Assembly: GCA_041911695.1 (NCBI GenBank) | Contig: JAYROM010000022.1 | Span: 1 to 25,738, forward strand | Reading direction: 5' to 3' | Length of the DNA stretch: 25,738 bases | Source: Pseudaeromonas sp041911695 | GTDB taxonomy: Bacteria; Pseudomonadota; Gammaproteobacteria; Enterobacterales; Aeromonadaceae | Position numbers and translations under genes: made by a program | Notes under the pieces: model-generated | Told to the model about the DNA's origin: nothing | Database searches by the model: none | The model's input: only the letters and a program-made list of their open reading frames with translations | In this document: piece after piece, positions 6,699-13,995 of the stretch | Position numbering within the stretch: the first letter of the stretch is position 1 | Layout: the number at the start of each line of letters is the position of its first letter

Positions 6699-7211
6699 AT
6701 GCCGCTGCTAGACAGCTTCAAGGTTGACCACACCCGGATGCAGGCCCCGGCCGTGCGGGTGGCGAAGACCATGCTGACCCCCGGTCAGGACACCATCACC
6801 GTGTTCGACTTGCGTTTCTGCGTCCCGAACCAAGAACTGCTCTCCGAACGGGGTATTCATACCCTAGAGCACCTGTTCGCCGGCTTTATGCGTGATCACC
6901 TGAACGGGAACGGCGTGGAGATCATCGACATTTCGCCGATGGGTTGCCGCACCGGTTTTTATATGAGCCTGATTGGCGCGCCGTCCGAACAGCAGGTCGC
7001 CGATGCCTGGACCGCGGCCATGCAGGATGTGCTGCAGGTGGCCGATCAGCGGGCCATTCCAGAATTGAATGAATACCAGTGCGGTACCTACACCCTGCAT
7101 TCGCTGGACGAGGCGCAGGCGATTGCCCGCCAGGTGCTGGCGCGTGGTGTGGGGATCAACCGTAATCAGGATCTGACGTTGTCGGATGACGTATTGGGAG
7201 AGCAGGCATGA
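6699..7211 (+). CDS. luxS: S-ribosylhomocysteine lyase (autoinducer-2 synthase)
   Basis: Cleaves S-ribosylhomocysteine to homocysteine and DPD, the precursor of the quorum-sensing signal AI-2, within the activated methyl cycle. The 170-residue length is that of the family. The metal-binding motif HTLEH gives His54 and His58, with Cys128 in YQCGTY as third ligand. Glu57 is the catalytic base and Cys83 in SPMGCRTGF the catalytic cysteine. The N-terminus MPLLDSFKVDHTRM is the standard one. The ATG has AAGGAG six bases upstream. No terminator separates it from the upstream lipoprotein gene 40 bases away. It overlaps rraB by four bases (ATGA), so both are probably made from one transcript. Confidence 0.98.
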   Translation: MPLLDSFKVDHTRMQAPAVRVAKTMLTPGQDTITVFDLRFCVPNQELLSERGIHTLEHLFAGFMRDHLNGNGVEIIDISPMGCRTGFYMSLIGAPSEQQVADAWTAAMQDVLQVADQRAIPELNEYQCGTYTLHSLDEAQAIARQVLARGVGINRNQDLTLSDDVLGEQA

Positions 7212-7552
7212 CGACGATTAACGAGTGGCGTGAAGAGACCGACGCCATCATTGAAGAGCTGCTGGGCGATGGGAGCAATCCGGAGTCTGATTACACCATC
7301 GAGCACCACTTTGCCAGCACCAACTTCGACAAGCTGGAAAAGCTGGCGGTCGACCTGTTCAAGGCCGATTTTGAAGTCACCGATGCCGAAGAGGTGGAGC
7401 TGGAGGATGGCAGTACCATTTTCTGCTTCGATGCCAGCCGCGATGGCCGCCTGGAGTCGGCGCGCATCACCGCCGAGATCGAGAGCCTGCTGCCGCTGTG
7501 CGAGAAGTACGGCGTCGATTACGACGGCTGGGGCACCTATTTCGAAGAGTGA
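7208..7552 (+). CDS. rraB: Ribonuclease E inhibitor RraB
   Basis: A 114-residue, very acidic protein of the RraB family (PF06877). It binds the C-terminal scaffold of RNase E in the cytosol and reduces degradation of selected mRNAs. Recognisable parts are WREETDAIIEELLGDGSNPE at the N-terminus, the central TIEHHFAST, and the C-terminal YGVDYDGWGTYFEE. It is shorter than E. coli RraB (about 138 residues), mostly at the C-terminus. The ATG overlaps the luxS stop (ATGA), with GGGAGAG upstream inside luxS. It is the last gene of the unit; a strong hairpin terminator follows 36 bases later. Confidence 0.95.
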   Translation: MTTINEWREETDAIIEELLGDGSNPESDYTIEHHFASTNFDKLEKLAVDLFKADFEVTDAEEVELEDGSTIFCFDASRDGRLESARITAEIESLLPLCEKYGVDYDGWGTYFEE

Positions 7553-7580
7553 TTCGGCCGGCTATCGCGGTCGGCCATAG

Positions 7581-7616
7581 ATAATAAAACGGCGCCTTGC
7601 GGCGCCGTTGTGTTTT
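7581..7616. terminator. Bidirectional terminator between rraB and yjeM-like gene
   Basis: A perfect 8-bp stem, ACGGCGCC (7589-7596) and GGCGCCGT (7601-7608), with a TTGC loop. TGTGTTTT follows on the plus strand. On the minus strand TTTTATTAT follows. It can therefore stop both the luxS-rraB transcript and the convergent permease transcript. Confidence 0.92.
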
Positions 7617-7630
7617 GTGCTGAATGGCGA

Positions 7631-9133
7631 TTATTCCGTCGCGGTGGCTGGTTTGCCGGCTACGTTGGCGGCCGGATGTGCGTCGCGGATGCGGAAGCGC
7701 ATTGCCACGATGACAAACAGCAGCGGGCCGATGATGGTCCAGACGCCGGTGGAGATGTCGCCACTGATAAAGGGTGCAATCACGGTAAACAGGTTACCGA
7801 AGGTGACCACCAGCGCACTGGCCAGCGCGGCACATAGCACGGCCCTCGGCGTCTTGAAGAACACCAGATCCTTGCCCAGCGCCGGGTTGTTGCGATAGCG
7901 ATACCAGGCATAGATCAGGAACAGGTAGGGCAGGGTCATGCCGACATTGGTCATGGTGATGATCAGCTCGTACAGGGCGGCCGCCCCTTCCGGGTTAATC
8001 AGGGTAAACAGCGACTTCACCGCGATAAAGCCGCAGACGATCCAGGCTTGCATCTTCAGTGCTTCGGTACGCACGCCGTTGCTGTTTTCAGTCTGGAAGC
8101 GTGCTGGCCAGAAGTAGGCTGGCGTACCGCTGATAAACTGGCGCAGCGGGGCGTAGGAGAGGGCAATAAAGGCGCCCAGATAGCTCAGGAACATGCCGAG
8201 TCCGGCAAAGCGCATGAACACCTGGCCCAGCCATTCACCACCAATCTGGCGACCGAGTTCGAGCATGATGATAAACAGCGCCGACAGCGAAGTGATGCCC
8301 TCTTTCGGGAAGTCACCCCAGCGCATGATGGCACCGATGGCGAGGAAGCCGATCACGTAGCAGACGATGATGAAGGCGCCCGAGAGGAAGATCCCGCGTT
8401 TGAGGTCACGCTCCGGATTCTCCAGTTCATCGGCCACCCCGGCCATGGCTTCGACCCCGCCATAGGCAAAGATGGCAAACACCATAAAGCCGAGGAACGG
8501 GATCACGTCATGGTAGGTGGCATTCGGCGACGAGGTCAGGGCGCCACTGTGGAGCGGCTCCTGCAAGGTCATCCCATTCAGGGTAAAGGCTAGCGCGCCG
8601 CCGACCAACAACAGTACATTGAGGGCGACCACCGCCAGACCGCCGATCGCCGCCACCTTGGCAAAGCGGGCACTGCCCAGGGTGATCAGCCGGGTGACCA
8701 ATACCACCAGGGCAACCGCGACCACACCAAGGATCAGCGGACCAAAGTCGATGCCGGTGCCCAGCGTCACCGGAATGACGGTGATGTCGCGACCGAACAG
8801 CATGAACGACAGCGGTACCCACATCGACAGCGCCTTACCGAACATCCAGATCACGTAGGAGGCGAACCACATGGTCAGGCCGATAAAGGCAAAGCGGACC
8901 GAGACCGAATGGCGCATCCAGGTGAAGATGCCGCCGGACTCCTTTCGGAAGCCAGTACCGAACTCGATCATCATCAGGATAAACGGAATAAAGAACAGGA
9001 GACCGCCGATGATAAACATCGGGATCGCGGCATAGCCCATTCGATAGAAGCCGATACCGATATTGGTTACCCCAAATACCGACGTCAGGATCATCAGAAT
9101 GAAGGCGCCCAGTTTTAGTTTTCTGGAAGACAT
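7631..9133 (-). CDS. yjeM: APC-family amino acid permease, YjeM type
   Basis: A 500-residue inner-membrane transporter with about 12 hydrophobic segments, of the glutamate/GABA antiporter branch of the APC superfamily. The N-terminal SVFGVTNIGIGFYRMGYAA is the usual first-helix substrate site. FAYGGVEAMAGVADELENPERD, with the conserved acidic loop after helix 6, and the long middle section match E. coli YjeM as I remember it. Substrate of YjeM is not established; amino acid uptake or exchange is inferred from the family. Start: ATG at 9133, with GGAG nine bases upstream. The longer frame to 9193 has no ribosome binding site. It is a single gene facing the luxS-rraB unit. Confidence 0.88.
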   Translation of the reverse strand: MSSRKLKLGAFILMILTSVFGVTNIGIGFYRMGYAAIPMFIIGGLLFFIPFILMMIEFGTGFRKESGGIFTWMRHSVSVRFAFIGLTMWFASYVIWMFGKALSMWVPLSFMLFGRDITVIPVTLGTGIDFGPLILGVVAVALVVLVTRLITLGSARFAKVAAIGGLAVVALNVLLLVGGALAFTLNGMTLQEPLHSGALTSSPNATYHDVIPFLGFMVFAIFAYGGVEAMAGVADELENPERDLKRGIFLSGAFIIVCYVIGFLAIGAIMRWGDFPKEGITSLSALFIIMLELGRQIGGEWLGQVFMRFAGLGMFLSYLGAFIALSYAPLRQFISGTPAYFWPARFQTENSNGVRTEALKMQAWIVCGFIAVKSLFTLINPEGAAALYELIITMTNVGMTLPYLFLIYAWYRYRNNPALGKDLVFFKTPRAVLCAALASALVVTFGNLFTVIAPFISGDISTGVWTIIGPLLFVIVAMRFRIRDAHPAANVAGKPATATE

Positions 9134-9443
9134 GCATTCAACTCCGCAGTTGTAAGCGTTATGGAACAGGGACCGGTGGACAACAAGGGGCATCGCCCGG
9201 CATCGGACATGCTGTGTCGTACAGGTTATGGGTCAATCGGGGGCGGCATGCTACCACCTGGCCTGAATTTTGGCTAATTAGTCTGCATTCAAGTCATGCT
9301 GTGGCTCATATTTCTGCAATATTGGCCAAAAGTAAGAGAATTATATTGTTGATTTGTGATTAACCGGACAGATGCAGTGCGCGCCGGGTCACGCTTGATG
9401 CGATGCCATGGGCGAGGAGAGGGGGTGTCGCGGGCGAAAACGA
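9134..9443. other. Intergenic region upstream of the permease gene
   Basis: This stretch of 310 bases has no supported gene. Its central part (about 9260-9365) is AT-rich and probably holds the permease promoter, transcribed leftwards. I saw no box good enough to place it. No CRP, Fur or riboswitch-like element was recognised. Confidence 0.5.
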
Positions 9444-9469
9444 CACCGGCCAGCAAAAGCTGACCGGTG
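9437..9469 (-). terminator. Terminator after dedA
   Basis: On the minus strand CACCGGTCAGC, loop TTTT, GCTGGCCGGTG forms an 11-bp stem with one T-G wobble (9444-9469). It is followed after CG by a short T-run, TTTT (9437-9440), before GC-rich sequence. The wobble pairs only in minus-strand RNA, which fits termination of dedA. Confidence 0.75.
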
Positions 9470-9483
9470 GCAGAGGCTAACGT

Positions 9484-9501
9484 AGGCGGTTGTGACCGCC
9501 T
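9484..9501 (-). other. Small hairpin directly after the dedA stop
   Basis: A perfect 7-bp stem, AGGCGGT (9484-9490) and ACCGCCT (9495-9501), with a four-base loop, starting five bases after the dedA stop codon. No T-run follows. It stands in tandem with the terminator hairpin downstream and may protect the mRNA 3' end. Confidence 0.6.
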
Positions 9502-9506
9502 AATGT

Positions 9507-10154
9507 TCAGGCGGCAGCGCGACGCATCCGGTGGCGGATACTCCCGATGACGACTGGCAGCAACGAGACTGCAATGATGCCGAAAATCAGCATGGTGAAG
9601 TTCTTCTGCACCGCTGGCATGTTGCCGAAGAAGTAACCGGCGTAGATAAATGAGCAGACCCAGAGCAGACCGCCGAGGAAGTTGAAGACCATGAAGCGGC
9701 GATAGGTCATGGCGCCCATACCGGCGACGAACGGCGCAAAGGTTCGGATGATCGGCATGAAACGGGTAATGATGATGGTCTTGCCGCCATGCTGGGCAAA
9801 GAAGGCCTGAGTCTTGTCCAGATGGTCGCGGCGGAACAGTTTCGAGTGCGGGTTCTGGAACAGACGTTCACCGAAGAAGTGGCCGATGGTGTAATTGACA
9901 ATGTTACCGAGCACGGCGGCGACGACCAGCAAGGCGGTGAGCAGATGGTTGTTCAGGGCGGTGCTGGCACTCAGTGCGCCGGCGGCGAACAGCAGCGAGT
10001 CACCCGGCAGGAACGGGGCCACGACCAGTCCGGTTTCGCAGAAAATAATCAGGAACAGGATGGCGTAAATCCACAAGCCATAGTTGTTAATCAGATCCTG
10101 CAGGTGTGTGTTCACATGCAGTACGAAGTCAATCATCAGAGTAAGCAGATCCAT
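9507..10154 (-). CDS. dedA: DedA family membrane protein
   Basis: A 215-residue inner-membrane protein, nearly collinear with E. coli DedA (219 residues). Motifs include FCETGLVVAPFLPGDSLLF near residue 40, NYTIGHFFGE, FFAQHGGKTIIITRFMPIIRTFAPFVAGMG, and the C-terminal YAGYFFGNMP. The acidic residues in FCETG and PGDS and the Arg residues in RFMP and RTFAP are the ones needed for function in the family. Several DedA proteins flip undecaprenyl phosphate or phospholipids and support membrane potential; which lipid this one handles is not known. The start ATG has GGGAT as a modest ribosome binding site. It lies 54 bases downstream of the MarR-GNAT gene on the same strand. Confidence 0.93.
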   Translation of the reverse strand: MDLLTLMIDFVLHVNTHLQDLINNYGLWIYAILFLIIFCETGLVVAPFLPGDSLLFAAGALSASTALNNHLLTALLVVAAVLGNIVNYTIGHFFGERLFQNPHSKLFRRDHLDKTQAFFAQHGGKTIIITRFMPIIRTFAPFVAGMGAMTYRRFMVFNFLGGLLWVCSFIYAGYFFGNMPAVQKNFTMLIFGIIAVSLLPVVIGSIRHRMRRAAA

Positions 10155-10208
10155 TATGTGATCCCGGTTGCAGAACTGCGCAAAGTCTAAGCGATCGGCT
10201 GGGCAGTC

Positions 10209-11207
10209 TCAATCTTTACCGCAGCATGCCGACGGTTTTTTCGCAGTGGGATGACGGACGGTTGATGATCCCTCAGTGGCGGGCGCCGACCGGTCAGTCA
10301 GTGCACACAGCATGCGGATTTCACAACCGCAATGGCCGGTGTGACCCAAGGCGTGGGGCTGCTGGATAAATCCATGCTGGCGGTACAGGGCGCAGGCTTC
10401 GCCCAGCACCGCTGTGGTCTCCAGATAACAGTGCTGGTAACCGGCTTGTCGGGCAAATGCCAGGGCCTGACGTAACAGACGGCGACCCAATCCGCGGCCA
10501 CGTGCGGTGGGAAGCAGATACATTTTTTGCAATTCGCACACGTCGGCCGTGGCATTTTGCAACGGTGCAATGCCGCCACCACCCACAATGCTGCCTTGTG
10601 TATCAGTGACCACCCAGTAAGCGGCCCGCGGGACGTCATAATCGCGGCTCAGATGATCCAGCTGCGGATCGGCAGCACTGAAACCGGCACGCCCGCTCAG
10701 ACCGTATTCGTCAGACACCTGACGGATCACCCGGGCCAGCGCGGCGTCATCGTGAGCGGCCAATCGGCGAAGGGAAAAACCCTGTTGCGCCTGCAGGTCA
10801 CGTAATCCACGCAGATAAAGCTGCAGGCCGTGCGCCAGTGCTTGCTGCTCCTGACTGTCCAGCAATGCCATCATCTGCGCGGTACGCTGGTCGAGCTCCT
10901 GATGTAGATCCTGAAGCCACCCCTGACCATCTGTCGTCAGGGCGACCGGTTGGCAGCGTGCATCGCCACTATCGGTCAGACGCTCCACCAACCCGCGTTG
11001 TTGCAGGCGCTGTAACGGTCGGCTGGTATTGGATTTGTCGACCCGCAGGCGTTCGGCCAGGCGGTTATTGGTCTGTGGCCCCTGCTCGAGCTCGATCAAC
11101 AAGTGGGCTTCAACCGGGGTCAAGGCCACGCTGCAGCAGCGTGGCGCAAATAGACCGAGTTCACGAACCAGTTCTCGCGACAGGGCGCGCAGTTGACGCA
11201 CTTCCAT
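10209..11207 (-). CDS. Fused MarR-type regulator and GNAT N-acetyltransferase
   Basis: A 332-residue two-domain protein. Residues 1 to about 135 form a MarR winged helix: LTPVEAHLLIELEQ, NNRLAERLRVDKSNTSRPLQ as recognition helix, LVERLTDSGDAR as the wing. Residues about 145-300 are a GNAT acetyltransferase with VGGGGIAPL, ELQKMYLLPTARGRGLGRRLL (the acetyl-CoA pyrophosphate loop) and CYLETT...ALYRQHGF. The last 30 residues are polar and probably disordered. This fusion is a known class, but the acetylated substrate is unknown. Start ATG has GGAG nine bases upstream. A palindrome lies in its promoter region at 11253-11267, suggesting autoregulation. Confidence 0.9.
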   Translation of the reverse strand: MEVRQLRALSRELVRELGLFAPRCCSVALTPVEAHLLIELEQGPQTNNRLAERLRVDKSNTSRPLQRLQQRGLVERLTDSGDARCQPVALTTDGQGWLQDLHQELDQRTAQMMALLDSQEQQALAHGLQLYLRGLRDLQAQQGFSLRRLAAHDDAALARVIRQVSDEYGLSGRAGFSAADPQLDHLSRDYDVPRAAYWVVTDTQGSIVGGGGIAPLQNATADVCELQKMYLLPTARGRGLGRRLLRQALAFARQAGYQHCYLETTAVLGEACALYRQHGFIQQPHALGHTGHCGCEIRMLCALTDRSAPATEGSSTVRHPTAKKPSACCGKD

Positions 11208-11237
11208 TCAAGCTCTCCATCAGCGGGGATAGTGGCA

Positions 11238-11267
11238 GGATACGCCGACATGGTTGCGTATCGCAAC
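11238..11267 (-). promoter_or_regulatory. Promoter and palindromic operator of the MarR-GNAT gene
   Basis: On the minus strand TTGCGA (11261-11266) and TATCCT (11238-11243), 18 bases apart, form a plausible sigma70 promoter 31 bases upstream of the start codon. A perfect 6-3-6 palindrome, GTTGCG-TAT-CGCAAC (11253-11267), overlaps the -35 box. That is the place and form expected for a MarR-type repressor site. Confidence 0.5.
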
Positions 11268-11321
11268 TAAATTGTCCTTGGGAGCATGATGTATATGGCG
11301 CCTGGTGCTGTCCGCTGGCAG

Positions 11322-11534
11322 TTAGTGCATGGCGGCACACAGTTGCTGCCGCAGTTGGTGCAACTGGTGATGCCAGAGCTGATCATCATCATCGAGGTTG
11401 GCGACCAGTTGCCACCAATGATGACCGAGCGTGATGCAGGCGCGGGCTTCATGCTCGGCTTCGTCGTAACTGAAATTGGCGCCGATCAGCTGACAGGTCT
11501 GGACCAGATCCTGGTGGGCAAGATAGGTGTTCAT
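11322..11534 (-). CDS. Small hypothetical protein (70 aa)
   Basis: Start ATG at 11532-11534 has a near-ideal GGAGGT four bases upstream, and codon use is GC-rich at third positions like its neighbours. The protein is soluble, rich in His, Gln and Trp, with HEARACITLGHHWWQLV, an acidic DDDD run, and LWHHQLHQLRQQLC near the C-terminus, probably helical. I do not recognise the family. It is 114 bases upstream of the MarR-GNAT gene on the same strand and divergent from the SLC13 gene. A plus-strand frame across the same bases (117 codons from 11286) also has a purine-rich start region, but its composition looks less protein-like and it runs up to the SLC13 promoter. Confidence 0.62.
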   Translation of the reverse strand: MNTYLAHQDLVQTCQLIGANFSYDEAEHEARACITLGHHWWQLVANLDDDDQLWHHQLHQLRQQLCAAMH

Positions 11535-11602
11535 AGTCACCTCCGTGACGGACTTCGCGCTCTACATAAAGACGAGCATAAAACAGGCCAATATCACGGA
11601 AA

Positions 11603-11621
11603 ATGGTTTCATATGAACCAT
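11603..11621. promoter_or_regulatory. Inverted repeat in the SLC13 promoter region
   Basis: ATGGTT (11603-11608) and AACCAT (11616-11621) flank TCATATG, itself nearly palindromic. It lies 32 bases before the SLC13 start codon, just upstream of a possible -10 TATAGC (11625-11630), and between two divergent genes. It is a good operator candidate for an unknown regulator. Confidence 0.4.
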
Positions 11622-11652
11622 AGTTATAGCAGGTCATGACAGGAGGGTGCAT

Positions 11653-13008
11653 ATGGCATATGGCATGGGCAAGCGCGCGGGGTTATTGATGGCGGCAATA
11701 TGGCTGGTCGGGCTGCCCTGGTTGCTGCCCGGCGAGCCGGCCATCCGCTATGGATTGACCGTGCTGGCGGTGATTGCCACCCTGTGGCTGACCGAGGCAA
11801 TCCATGTCTCGTTGACCGCCCTGCTGGTGCCCTTGCTGGTGGCCGCCTTCGGCCTGATGCCGCTGGGCAAGGCGCTGGGGGCGTTTGCCCATCCGGTAAT
11901 CTTCCTGTTTCTCGGCGGCTTTGCGCTGGCCGCAGCACTGCATACCCAGCAACTGGACCGCTATCTGGCCACCCGGGTGATCCAGTTAGCTGGCGGCCGG
12001 CCGCTGCGCGCCATCCTGCTACTGTTTCTGGCCACTGCGGTGTTGTCGATGTGGATCAGCAATACCGCCACCGTGGCCATCATGCTGCCGCTGGCGCTAG
12101 GGTTATTGCGCCGTCCGGAGGCGAACGTCAGCGAGGGGACCTCGATTTTCGTGCTACTGGGGATCGCCTATAGCGGCAGTTTGGGGGGGCTGGGCACGCT
12201 GGTGGGCAGTCCGCCGAATGCGATTGCTGCCGCCTATGCCGGGATCCAGTTCAAGGACTGGTTGCTGCACGGCCTGCCGATGATGCTACTGCTCTGGCCG
12301 CTGATGTTGGGCGTGCTCTATCTGTTGTTACGTCCCGATTTCAGCGGCCTGTCGTTTCCGACGGATGAGCCGGACGACAGCGGGAGATGGCGCTGGACGC
12401 GCGCGCGCCAGTTGACCCTGCTGATTTTTGCGGTGACCGTCACCGGCTGGATGGGCTCCGGCCTGTGGGGCCCCTGGCTTGGCATCGACCAGATGGACAG
12501 CTGGGTCGCCCTGCTGGCGATTGCCCTGCTCGGGCTCACCCGGGTAGCGGGCTGGAAAGAGATCGAACAGCAGACCGAGTGGGGCGTGCTGTTGTTGTTT
12601 GGCGGCGGGCTGTGTCTGTCCGGCATGCTGCAGGCCAGCGGCTGCAGCACTTTTCTGGCTGGGCTGGTGCTGGACTGGTTGCAGGGGATGCCGGTGTGGC
12701 TGACCCTGCTGGCGATTACCTGCTTCGTAGTGTTCCTATCTGAGATGACCTCGAATACCGCGACCGCCGCGCTGATGATTCCGCTGCTGGTGCCCTTGGC
12801 TGGGCCGTTGGGTATCCATCCGATGGCGATGGCGGCACTGATTGCGATGGCGGCCTCGTGTGCCTTCATGCTGCCGGTGGCAACCCCACCGAATGCGTTG
12901 GTGTTTGCCACCGGCATGGTGCCGCAACGACGGATGATGCGCTGCGGGGTGGTGCTGGATCTGGCTTGTGGTAGCCTGCTGGCCACCGCGATCGCGCTGT
13001 TTGGCTGA
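11653..13008 (+). CDS. SLC13 (DASS) family anion:sodium symporter
   Basis: A 451-residue inner-membrane transporter of the divalent anion/sodium symporter family. The two family Ser-Asn-Thr motifs are present: ISNTATVAIMLP with Ser136 and TSNTATAALMIP with Ser367. They lie in the two inverted-repeat halves and bind sodium and substrate. GTLVGSPPNAI and VATPPNALVFATG follow each motif. Members carry dicarboxylates, citrate, sulfate or thiosulfate; the sequence alone does not settle which. Start: ATG at 11653, with AGGAGG six bases upstream; an in-frame GTG two codons earlier is too close. Its stop lies five bases from the convergent cysB-type gene with no terminator between, so the two transcripts should overlap. 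Confidence 0.88.
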   Translation: MAYGMGKRAGLLMAAIWLVGLPWLLPGEPAIRYGLTVLAVIATLWLTEAIHVSLTALLVPLLVAAFGLMPLGKALGAFAHPVIFLFLGGFALAAALHTQQLDRYLATRVIQLAGGRPLRAILLLFLATAVLSMWISNTATVAIMLPLALGLLRRPEANVSEGTSIFVLLGIAYSGSLGGLGTLVGSPPNAIAAAYAGIQFKDWLLHGLPMMLLLWPLMLGVLYLLLRPDFSGLSFPTDEPDDSGRWRWTRARQLTLLIFAVTVTGWMGSGLWGPWLGIDQMDSWVALLAIALLGLTRVAGWKEIEQQTEWGVLLLFGGGLCLSGMLQASGCSTFLAGLVLDWLQGMPVWLTLLAITCFVVFLSEMTSNTATAALMIPLLVPLAGPLGIHPMAMAALIAMAASCAFMLPVATPPNALVFATGMVPQRRMMRCGVVLDLACGSLLATAIALFG

Positions 13009-13013
13009 GAGGG

Positions 13014-13958
13014 CTAGATCTCGTAGTCCATCGCCGGCTCGCCAAATACCCGGCCCTGGATATCGCTCAGCGACAGGGCTGGATTACACAGACGGATAAA
13101 CTCCCAGACAAAGTTGTGCTGGTACTGCCCCTTTTTCAGGCCGATCCAGGCGGTGTGTGCGGCGAACAGGTGGCTGGCATCGAGTTTGACCAGCCCCAGG
13201 TCATGGCGCGGGTCGAAGGCCATGTCGGCGAGGATGCCAACCCCCATCTCCAGCTCGACGTAGGTTTTGATCACGTCTGAATCCTGCGCGGTGAGCAGGA
13301 TCTCCGGTTGCAGCCCGGCATTGGCAAAGGCTTCATCCACCCGCGCACGGCCGGTCAGGCCGGTCTGGTAGGTGATCAGTGGCCACTCGGCAAGATGCGC
13401 CAGGGTCAGTTGGCCGATGCGGGTCAGTGGATGGTCGGCGGGGACCAAAATGCAGTGGTGCCAGGTGTAGTAAGGGAACGCCACCAGGTTCTCGCTCTGC
13501 TCCAGTTGCTCACTGCTGACACCGATATCGGCCTCGCCGCTCTGCAGCAGACGTACGATCTCGTCTGGACCACCTTGTTGCAACTCGAGTTGCACATCCG
13601 GAAAATGCTGGCGAAATGCCTTCACTGCACGCGGCAGGGCGTAACGCGCCTGGGTATGGGTGGTAGCGACATGCAGGCGGCCATTCTGCCGGTTGGCAAA
13701 GGCACTGGCCAGGCGGCGGATATTGTCCGCATCGCCGAGCATCCGTTCGGCAATCTTCAGCAACTCCTTGCCGGGCTCGGTCATGCCCAACAGCCGTTTG
13801 CCATGGCGGACAAACAACTCGATGCCGAGTTCATCCTCCAGCTCGCGGATATGTCGGCTGACACCGGATTGTGAGGTGTAGAGGGCATTGGCGACGTCAG
13901 TCAGATTGCAGTCGCGGCGAGCGGCTTCGCGGATGATGCGCAGTTGCTGGAAATTCAC
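13014..13958 (-). CDS. cysB: CysB-type LysR regulator of sulfate assimilation
   Basis: A 314-residue LysR-type regulator of the CysB/Cbl branch. The helix-turn-helix is at about residues 17-40 (LTDVANALYTSQSGVSRHIR). The effector-domain blocks typical of CysB are present: TTHTQARYALP, TYQTGLTGRARVD and DSDVIKTYVELEMGVGILA, which bind sulfate, O-acetylserine or N-acetylserine. Translation starts at GTG (13956-13958), with AAGGAG six bases upstream. It follows cysA by 37 bases on the same strand, so it is probably the last gene of cysT-cysW-cysA-cysB and would regulate that operon. This gene order and the MNFQQLR N-terminus recall betaproteobacterial CysB more than E. coli CysB. Cbl is the alternative. 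Confidence 0.88.
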   Translation of the reverse strand: MNFQQLRIIREAARRDCNLTDVANALYTSQSGVSRHIRELEDELGIELFVRHGKRLLGMTEPGKELLKIAERMLGDADNIRRLASAFANRQNGRLHVATTHTQARYALPRAVKAFRQHFPDVQLELQQGGPDEIVRLLQSGEADIGVSSEQLEQSENLVAFPYYTWHHCILVPADHPLTRIGQLTLAHLAEWPLITYQTGLTGRARVDEAFANAGLQPEILLTAQDSDVIKTYVELEMGVGILADMAFDPRHDLGLVKLDASHLFAAHTAWIGLKKGQYQHNFVWEFIRLCNPALSLSDIQGRVFGEPAMDYEI

Positions 13959-13995
13959 ACCTCACTCCTTGGTGTTCCGGCCCGCGGTAACGGGC

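Noticed and set aside
11286..11639. A plus-strand 117-codon frame overlapping the 70-residue minus-strand gene
   Set aside because: It has a partial ribosome binding site, but it runs through the SLC13 promoter region and its composition is less protein-like. The minus-strand gene has GGAGGT at ideal spacing. Kept as a possibility only.
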